From an uncultured Muribaculaceae bacterium (GTDB taxonomy: Bacteria > Bacteroidota > Bacteroidia > Bacteroidales > Muribaculaceae), in the NCBI GenBank assembly GCA_910584665.1, contig CAJUBL010000092.1:1-7495 (forward strand): 7,495 nt of DNA. Direction: 5' to 3'. Of this stretch, positions 1 through 5,909 are shown piece by piece. Every line of letters starts with the position of its first letter. Position 1 is the first letter of the stretch. Both the position numbers and the translations under genes were made by a program. The notes beneath the pieces are model-generated. The model ran no database searches. It worked only from the letters and a program-made list of their open reading frames with translations, and had not been told where the DNA came from.

Positions 1-21
1 CTCGGCAAATTCAAAATAAAT

Positions 22-53
22 TTTGATTTGCTCTCGACTTATCCGTATCTTTG
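22..53 (+). promoter_or_regulatory. Bacteroidetes-type housekeeping promoter for the topoisomerase operon
   Basis: A TTTG at 22-25 is followed, after a 20-base spacer, by TATCTTTG at 46-53. This fits the Bacteroidetes primary-sigma consensus (TTTG near -33, TAnnTTTG near -7) in both sequence and spacing. Transcription would start near base 58-61, leaving a leader of only about 15 bases before the ATG at 75. It is the only TAnnTTTG in the window with a properly spaced TTTG. The upstream gene is not visible, so the full extent of the intergenic region is unknown. Confidence 0.75.
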
Positions 54-74
54 TGGAAAACTCAATGCTCAACC

Positions 75-2828
75 ATGGATGATGATATAAAGGATTTCAA
101 TATGATAGAGGGTGCTGCTGGCAACGGGACGGACGCTGTTTCTGATGATAGCACCGGGCCTGCCGGTGAGTGGGAAGATGCTGGCGATATCGATACGATT
201 GCCGGTAATGATAATGATATTACCGACCCGACGCTGGCTCCCAGACACCACTTGCGTGGGATGTATCGCAGCTGGTTTCTTGATTATGCATCTTATGTGA
301 TATTGGAACGTGCTGTTCCGCATATTGACGACGGACTCAAACCGGTACAGCGCCGTATACTTCATTCGATGAAGACGCTTGATGACGGCCGGTTCAACAA
401 GGTTGCCAACATTGTGGGCAATACTATGCAGTATCACCCCCACGGAGATCAGTCTATTAATGATGCCTTGGTGCAATTGGGGCAGAAAGAGCTGCTGGTA
501 GAGACACAGGGTAACTGGGGTAATATACTGACAGGCGCCAGTGCGGCTGCCGGACGTTATATTGAGGCAAGACTGTCTCCTTTCGCGCTTGACACACTGT
601 ATAATTCCAAGATCACAGACTGGACTATGAGTTATGACGGCCGTAAGAAAGAGCCTGTCACTTTGCCTGTGAAATTCCCGTTGCTTCTGTTTCAGGGAGT
701 GGAAGGTATTGCAGTAGGACTTTCGTCAAAGATTCTTCCTCATAACTTCAATGAGATAACAGATGCTGCTGTCGCCTATCTCAGAGGTGAGGAGTTCACG
801 CTGTTGCCTGATTTTGTGACTGGAGGATTCATCGATGTTTCAAAGTATAACGATGGCGAGCGGGGAGGCAGTGTCCGGATACGTGCCAGGATCGAGAAAG
901 TTGATAACAAGACTCTGGCTATAACAGAAATACCATTCGGTAAGACTACAGATGTTATCAAGGACTCAATAGTCAAGGCTGCCGAAAAGGGTAAGATAAA
1001 GATACGTGCCGTGGAGGATCTGACGGCTCAGACGGCCTATATACTTGTACATCTTTTACCCGGCACATCGAGCGATAAGGCAATTGATGGTTTGTATGCG
1101 TTTACTGACTGCGAAGTATCGGTGTCGCCCAACTGTTGTGTTATCAGCGAAAAAAAACCGCACTTTCTCGGTGTAAGCGATGTTCTGCGTCACAACGTGG
1201 ACCGCACACGTGATCTGTTGCACCGCGAGTTGGAGATACAGCTTGGCGAGGTAAGAGAACTTTTGCATTTCGCGTCGCTTGAGAGACTGTTTATCGAGAA
1301 CAGGATTTATAAGGACAATGAGTTTGAGAACGGAGAGACAATGGATGATGTCATGACCCACGTGCGCCATCGTCTGGAGCCGCTGTTGGGAGATAATTCC
1401 GTACGGTCTGTCAGTGATGACGATGTTGCGCGCCTGATGGAGATAAAGATGAAGCGCATTCTTAAATTCAGTTCGCTCGAAGCAGACCGTCTCATAGCCG
1501 GATATAATGACCGGATAACCGAACTTGGAGACAGGATCGAGCATATAACCGATTATACTATAAAGTGGTTTGAAGATCTGAAGGAGAAGTATGGTGCTGC
1601 ATATCCTCGGCATACTGTGATACGTGGATTTGATAATATTGAAGCCGCCAATGTGGCTGAGGCTAACGAGCGTCTGTGTTATAATCGTGCGGAAGGATTC
1701 ATAGGCACCTCATTGAAGAAAGATGATAATACCGAGTATATTTCCAATTGCTCGATGATTGACGATGTCATCCTTTTTTATAAGGATGGACGGTATAAAG
1801 TTGTAAAGGTAGCTGAGAAACTGTTTGTAGACAAGAACCTTATACACATAGCCGTATTCAAACGTAATGACAAGCGTACGATCTATAATGTCATATATCA
1901 GGATGGCCGTGGCGGAACGTATTATATGAAACGTTTTGCCGTCACCGGTATAACGCGAGACAGGGAGTACAACCTGACGCAGGGCAAAGATGGATCGAAA
2001 GTGGTGTGGTTCAGCGCCAATAGTAACGGAGAGGCCGAGGTAGTCAATGTCACACTCAAGCCTAAGGCAAGACTGAAAACCTTACAGATAGACGTGGATT
2101 TCAGTGAGCTTGCTATCAAAGGGCGTCAGAGTCAGGGCAATATAGTCACAAGAAATGAGGTGCACCGTTTCTCGTTGAAGAAGAAAGGCGCGTCAACGCT
2201 CGGAGGACGCATGGTATGGTGGGATCCTGATGTGCTTCGGATCAACTATGACGGCAGAGGCGTTTTCATGGGAGAATTCGGGCCGAATGACATGGTGTTG
2301 GTTATCACCCGCGACGGACAGTTCTATACCACATCTTTTGATGCAGGTAATCATTTTGATGATAATATACTCAGAATAGAGAAATTCCGCCCGGGGCATG
2401 TCTGGACTGCAATTCTCAATGATGCCGACCAGGGTTTCCCTTATATAAAGCGGTTCGCATTCGAAGCGTCGGCTCGCAGACAGCGTTATCTTGGCGAGAA
2501 TATGGCGTCAACGCTCGTATTGCTCAGTGACAGACCCAGGGCTCGTTTCTGTGTCAGACTGGGTGGTGATGATGCCTATCGCGGATCGTTTGATATTGAT
2601 GCGGAGGAATTTATAGGCGTGAAATCATTCAAGGCTAAAGGTAAACGTCTTACAAACTATACCGTGGAGGAAATCGTTGAGCTCGAACCGAGTCCTGATG
2701 CTGTCGAAGAGGCTGCAGACCTGGATGCGGCGGATGATGAGACCGGGGAGGTTGTGGAGATTGTAGAGGAGGTCCGTAGCGATGATGAGGTCCGGGACGA
2801 AATAAACGGTCAGAAAAGGATATTCTGA
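75..2828 (+). CDS. parC: DNA topoisomerase IV subunit A (Bacteroidetes-type ParC)
   Basis: This is the breakage-reunion subunit of a type IIA topoisomerase. With a ParE subunit encoded elsewhere it would decatenate daughter chromosomes and relax supercoils in the cytoplasm. From the ATG at 75 it has 917 residues. After an acidic, low-complexity N-terminus (1-56) comes the winged-helix core with LKPVQRRILHSM (88-99), HPHGD (121-125) and the catalytic tyrosine in RYIEARL (Tyr162). A coiled-coil/tower region spans about 370-500. A beta-pinwheel-like C-terminal domain follows (about 540-860) with repeats such as DGRYKVVKVAEK and TRDGQFYTTSFDAG, and then an acidic tail (869-905). The gyrase box QRRGGKG is absent, which favours topoisomerase IV over gyrase. 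I rejected a TTG at 51 as start because it lies inside the promoter -7 element; ATG 102 is a less likely alternative. The quinolone pocket is atypical, with Gln126 where GyrA has Ser83. Confidence 0.93.
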   Translation: MDDDIKDFNMIEGAAGNGTDAVSDDSTGPAGEWEDAGDIDTIAGNDNDITDPTLAPRHHLRGMYRSWFLDYASYVILERAVPHIDDGLKPVQRRILHSMKTLDDGRFNKVANIVGNTMQYHPHGDQSINDALVQLGQKELLVETQGNWGNILTGASAAAGRYIEARLSPFALDTLYNSKITDWTMSYDGRKKEPVTLPVKFPLLLFQGVEGIAVGLSSKILPHNFNEITDAAVAYLRGEEFTLLPDFVTGGFIDVSKYNDGERGGSVRIRARIEKVDNKTLAITEIPFGKTTDVIKDSIVKAAEKGKIKIRAVEDLTAQTAYILVHLLPGTSSDKAIDGLYAFTDCEVSVSPNCCVISEKKPHFLGVSDVLRHNVDRTRDLLHRELEIQLGEVRELLHFASLERLFIENRIYKDNEFENGETMDDVMTHVRHRLEPLLGDNSVRSVSDDDVARLMEIKMKRILKFSSLEADRLIAGYNDRITELGDRIEHITDYTIKWFEDLKEKYGAAYPRHTVIRGFDNIEAANVAEANERLCYNRAEGFIGTSLKKDDNTEYISNCSMIDDVILFYKDGRYKVVKVAEKLFVDKNLIHIAVFKRNDKRTIYNVIYQDGRGGTYYMKRFAVTGITRDREYNLTQGKDGSKVVWFSANSNGEAEVVNVTLKPKARLKTLQIDVDFSELAIKGRQSQGNIVTRNEVHRFSLKKKGASTLGGRMVWWDPDVLRINYDGRGVFMGEFGPNDMVLVITRDGQFYTTSFDAGNHFDDNILRIEKFRPGHVWTAILNDADQGFPYIKRFAFEASARRQRYLGENMASTLVLLSDRPRARFCVRLGGDDAYRGSFDIDAEEFIGVKSFKAKGKRLTNYTVEEIVELEPSPDAVEEAADLDAADDETGEVVEIVEEVRSDDEVRDEINGQKRIF

Positions 2829-3652
2829 TGGTCAGTCAGTTCAGAAACTTTATATTAAGTGTGCTGTTCATGATTGCTGGTGTGAAAGCTGTTCATGGAC
2901 AGGAAAATATATCGCCTGATGTAAGGCCGGTGAAATCGGCATGGACGATTGGAATTGGAAGCTCTCATCTTGCTGACACATACCTTACTCCGCTTAAGTA
3001 TGGCGGGTGGAGTACTTCTATTGATTATGAACGGATGCAGGACACCAGGTGGTGGCCCGGGAAATGGGAGATGCGGCTGAGACTCGGTCTGTCTCTTGAC
3101 CATACTGAGAATCCGGCCCGTAATGCCACGATGTGGGGCGCCCGTTTACGAGGTTCGTGGGGTATGATGAGGCGATGGACCATCCCATGCGGTATACATC
3201 TCGCTGTCGGTCCGGCGCTGACGGTTGAGGGCGGATGCCTGTACAATGACCGGAATAGTAATAATCCTGCTTCGGCAAAGGGGGCGGTTACCGCCGATGT
3301 CATCGGCTATGTGGCTTATGATGTGAAGCTATGGCGATTGCCTGTGACACTGCGCTGGCAACCGGAGACTGCTGTGCTGGGTGCTTTTTTCTCTCCCAAA
3401 TATGACGAACTATATTATGAGATATATCTCGGCAATCATTCCGGGCTTGTTCATCCGGCATGGTGGGGAAACCGTTTCAGATTTGATAATCTCGTTACCG
3501 CCGACCTGCATCTGGGTTCGACTTCTATCCGTGTAGGCTATGAGTGCGGCTGGATGAGTTCGCATGTGAGTAATCTCACCACACGTATGATTACTCATCG
3601 TTTTGTAATAGGTGTCACTACCGAGTGGATAGGCTTTAAACGTAATCGTTGA
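2828..3652 (+). CDS. DUF3316 family secreted/outer-envelope protein
   Basis: This 274-residue protein has no known function. I place it in DUF3316 from remembered hallmarks of Bacteroidales members: DTYLTPLKY (50-58), the asparagine-rich YNDRNSNNPASAK (139-151), and GAFFSPKYDELYYEIY (185-200). A signal peptide covers about 1-24, with probable cleavage in AVHG|QE and no lipobox cysteine. The mature part is rich in Trp and Tyr with short alternating beta-strand-like stretches (for example 81-90, 122-135, 157-187, 222-240, 255-268), compatible with a beta-rich periplasmic or outer-membrane protein; this structural reading is inference. Its ATG shares one base with the parC TGA, so translation is probably coupled to parC. 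A later ATG (2870) would cut the signal peptide. The family call is fairly secure; the role is unknown. Confidence 0.85.
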   Translation: MVSQFRNFILSVLFMIAGVKAVHGQENISPDVRPVKSAWTIGIGSSHLADTYLTPLKYGGWSTSIDYERMQDTRWWPGKWEMRLRLGLSLDHTENPARNATMWGARLRGSWGMMRRWTIPCGIHLAVGPALTVEGGCLYNDRNSNNPASAKGAVTADVIGYVAYDVKLWRLPVTLRWQPETAVLGAFFSPKYDELYYEIYLGNHSGLVHPAWWGNRFRFDNLVTADLHLGSTSIRVGYECGWMSSHVSNLTTRMITHRFVIGVTTEWIGFKRNR

Positions 3653-3658
3653 CAACAA

Positions 3659-4684
3659 ATGGGACTGAAACATTATATATACGGTATAGTGCTGGCGGCG
3701 GGGGCGGCAATAATGCAGTCGTGTCATGATATACCGGAGTATGCCGACGATCCGCATGGTAATTTTGAGGCCCTCTGGACTATAATTGACGAGCATTACT
3801 GTTTCCTGAGAGAGAAAGGAATAGACTGGGACGAGATACATCACAGATACGGAGGGCGCGTGAACAGTGCCATGACGCGTGAGGAGCTTTTTCTTGTGTG
3901 TGCCGGAATGCTCAATGAGCTGCGGGATGGGCATACCAATCTTTCAGCACCATGGGAAACCAGTTATTATCGGCAGTGGTGGAGTGATTATCCGCAGAAC
4001 TATGACGGACGGCTGATCGAGGAACATTATTTCAACTTTAATTACCGTCAGGTGACCGGAGTGAAATACGGTGTACTGCCGCGTGGTAATATCGGATATA
4101 TGGGATACAGTTCGTTTGCAGTACCGATAGGAGAGGGTAATCTTGATGCTATATTCGCTTATCTTGCCACATGCGATGGACTGGTGATAGATATACGCGA
4201 TAATGGGGGGGGCAACATGGATATGGTTAACCGTATCGTAGCTCGTTTTATAACATCGTCTGTCACCGCCGGATATATGATACACAAGACAGGACCTGGC
4301 AGAGACGATTTCTCAAAGCCGTTTGAATATCGTATTGATCCTGCGCCACAGGGACGCATGATGTGGATGAAACCGGTGGTGGTTCTTACCAACCGCTCCA
4401 CCTTTAGCGCCGCCAATAACTTTGTATCGATAATGCAATATCTTCCACAGGTTAGGATTGTGGGAGCGCGTACCGGTGGTGGCAGCGGCATGCCGTTCTC
4501 AAGCGAGATACCGTGTGGATGGGGGGTGAGATTCTCGGCCTGTTCTGTTCTTGATGCAAAGGGAAATACTACGGAGTTTGGTATAGATCCCAGCGAAGGA
4601 TGTGCTGTAGACCTTGATCCGGTGATTGCTCTGGAAGGGCGGGATACGATGCTGGAGTTTGCAATAGATCTTCTGGCAAACTGA
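3659..4684 (+). CDS. S41-family (tricorn/CTP-like) serine protease, probable lipoprotein
   Basis: This 341-residue protein should be a periplasm-facing protease or peptidase; its substrate cannot be deduced. An N-terminal hydrophobic stretch (6-19) ends in MQSC with Cys22, a slightly atypical lipobox of the kind seen in Bacteroidetes lipoproteins. Residues 35-97 resemble the helical domain in front of S41 catalytic cores and end in LRDGHTNL (88-95). The core begins at GNIGYMGYSSF (143-153), then IDIRDNGGGN (177-186), then LTNRSTFSAANNF (243-255) with Ser250 as likely nucleophile, TGGGSG (272-277) and EFGIDP (306-311). By analogy with tricorn-type enzymes, His92 and Glu306 could complete the active site; this is inference. 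There is no room for a normal PDZ domain between the helical part and the core. It starts 6 bases after the DUF3316 stop. A run of eight G (4205-4212) encodes the Gly183-Gly185 motif. Confidence 0.87.
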   Translation: MGLKHYIYGIVLAAGAAIMQSCHDIPEYADDPHGNFEALWTIIDEHYCFLREKGIDWDEIHHRYGGRVNSAMTREELFLVCAGMLNELRDGHTNLSAPWETSYYRQWWSDYPQNYDGRLIEEHYFNFNYRQVTGVKYGVLPRGNIGYMGYSSFAVPIGEGNLDAIFAYLATCDGLVIDIRDNGGGNMDMVNRIVARFITSSVTAGYMIHKTGPGRDDFSKPFEYRIDPAPQGRMMWMKPVVVLTNRSTFSAANNFVSIMQYLPQVRIVGARTGGGSGMPFSSEIPCGWGVRFSACSVLDAKGNTTEFGIDPSEGCAVDLDPVIALEGRDTMLEFAIDLLAN

Positions 4685-4692
4685 TATATTTT

Positions 4693-4700
4693 TATTTTTG
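4693..4700 (+). promoter_or_regulatory. possible internal promoter -7 element before lnb
   Basis: TATTTTTG at 4693-4700 matches TAnnTTTG, lies in an AT-rich 31-base gap and would put the transcript start about ten bases before the lnb ATG. There is no good TTTG at the right distance: the nearest upstream TTTG (4658-4661) is 31 bases away. A 7-base inverted repeat, TGATATA (4682-4688) and TATATCA (4705-4711), flanks the element. Similar octamers also occur by chance inside genes in this window, so position is the main argument. Confidence 0.35.
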
Positions 4701-4715
4701 GCAGTATATCATGAT

Positions 4716-5909
4716 ATGAAACAGATAGTTCTGACTCTGATGATGTTGTTGGGCGTGTCCGGTATGCGGGCTGAGCTTAGCGTCAGCCTGCTCACTCTTT
4801 CACCGGGACGTGATATATATGAACTTGAAGGACACAGTGAGTTGAGATTTACAGACAGCGATCGTGATCTTGATATGACTGTAGGCTGGGGGGTATTTGA
4901 TTTTGATTCTCCCGGATTCGTATATCGTTTTGTAAAGGGAGATACTGACTATATGGCTGCGTCGAGGCCTTATTCCGATTTTCTGCGTATTAATAGCTTT
5001 TACGGGCGCCGTGTCACAGGCCAACGTCTCGATCTCGATTCTATTGAGGCTGAGCGACTGCTCGCGCTTGTTGAGCAGAATCTTCTGCCGGAGAATAGGG
5101 TGTATCGCTATAATTATGTCAGGGACAACTGTGCAACCCGACCGCTCGAACTTGTGGAACGTGCTATCGGAGAGTCGCTTGTCTATTCTCGCGGTGATTC
5201 GTTGGACGGTGCTACATGGCGTAGAGAGATGACACGGTATCATGCCAATTATCCATGGTACCAGTTTGGTATAGATCTGGCTCTGGGTAGTGGCCTTGAC
5301 AGGCCTGTAAATGCTCGGGAGCGATGTTATGCTCCTGTTTTTATGAGCCGGTACATGCAGGAGGCCGTACGGTCAGACGGCAGGTCTATAGTGAAAGGAG
5401 ATCCGGAAGTGATACTGGAGGGTACCGCCGACGGTGGTCCGGCAGGCATGACTATGTGGTGTCTCACACCAATGTCTGTGTCCTGTGTGTGTCTGTTGCT
5501 GACAGCTCTGGTGGCATATAGGGATATCAGGCGGAGCCGCAGACCTTCTAAGTCGTTGTACACTATTCTTTATGGCCTTGGTTCGCTGGCCGGATCTGTG
5601 CTTACATTCCTGATGTTCTTTTCTACCCACGAGGCCACAAGCCCCAACTGGCTGTATCTTTGGTTGAACCCATTGTGTGCCGTAGGTGTTATAAGCGTAT
5701 GGTTAAAAAATTACAATCGTGTGGTTTATTTCTATCAAATTGTTAATTTTGTGGCTTTAATAATATTGATAGCAATAGGTCTCGCACGTGTACAGAATTT
5801 CAATGATGCCGATTATCCGTTGATAGTAAGTTTCCTGATCACTGCAGGCGAGTATATATATTTGTATAGATGTCACATAAAATCAACAAGCCCGTCAAAG
5901 GTCGTGTAG
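4716..5909 (+). CDS. lnb: Lnb-type lipoprotein N-acyltransferase (Lnb_N/DUF4105 domain plus five-helix membrane domain)
   Basis: Lnb adds the third acyl chain to the N-terminal cysteine of lipoproteins in Bacteroides, replacing proteobacterial Lnt. The 397-residue product fits this family closely. A signal-like segment (1-19, probable cut at MRA|E) leads into a periplasmic domain with YELEGHSELRF (35-45), WGVFDFDSPGFVYRFVKG (58-75), LLPENRVYRYNYVRDNCATR (123-142) and HYPWYQFGIDLALGSG-like sequence ending at 193. Five hydrophobic segments follow, near 245-267, 282-302, 311-330, 338-358 and 367-384, with a conserved-looking loop STHEATSPNW (303-312) between the second and third. His40 and Cys139 are candidate catalytic residues, resembling a permuted NlpC/P60 His...Cys arrangement (inference). 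I chose ATG 4716 over TTG 4698 because the latter overlaps a TAnnTTTG box. The 3' end overlaps the next gene by 40 bases. Confidence 0.85.
   Translation: MKQIVLTLMMLLGVSGMRAELSVSLLTLSPGRDIYELEGHSELRFTDSDRDLDMTVGWGVFDFDSPGFVYRFVKGDTDYMAASRPYSDFLRINSFYGRRVTGQRLDLDSIEAERLLALVEQNLLPENRVYRYNYVRDNCATRPLELVERAIGESLVYSRGDSLDGATWRREMTRYHANYPWYQFGIDLALGSGLDRPVNARERCYAPVFMSRYMQEAVRSDGRSIVKGDPEVILEGTADGGPAGMTMWCLTPMSVSCVCLLLTALVAYRDIRRSRRPSKSLYTILYGLGSLAGSVLTFLMFFSTHEATSPNWLYLWLNPLCAVGVISVWLKNYNRVVYFYQIVNFVALIILIAIGLARVQNFNDADYPLIVSFLITAGEYIYLYRCHIKSTSPSKVV

Noticed and set aside
1150..1157. Run of eight A in parC as a programmed frameshift site
   Set aside because: It encodes Glu-Lys-Lys in a conserved stretch. 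The zero frame continues to full family length, and no stimulatory stem or useful alternate frame is apparent.
1056..1613. Antisense open frame of 185 codons within parC
   Set aside because: It lies wholly opposite a well-conserved coding region, its product has no recognisable domain, and it is best explained by codon bias on the sense strand.
2190..2517. 13-base direct repeat GCGTCAACGCTCG at 2190-2202 and 2505-2517
   Set aside because: Both copies encode Ala-Ser-Thr-Leu in the same frame of the parC C-terminal domain. This is likely blade-repeat similarity or chance, not a mobile-element or recombination site.
75..2828. DNA gyrase subunit A instead of topoisomerase IV
   Set aside because: The gyrase box QRRGGKG is absent, and the C-terminal domain matches the Bacteroidetes ParC-type pinwheel as I remember it.
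3410..3934. Antisense open frame of 174 codons spanning the DUF3316/S41 junction
   Set aside because: It covers the ends of two supported sense genes and shows no motif, signal peptide or promoter of its own.
5857..5864. TATATTTG just before the phosphatase-like start, as a leaderless promoter
   Set aside because: There is no TTTG at the right distance, and it sits in coding sequence. Other TAnnTTTG octamers inside genes (4417-4424, 5655-5662, 5744-5751) show that the box alone occurs by chance.
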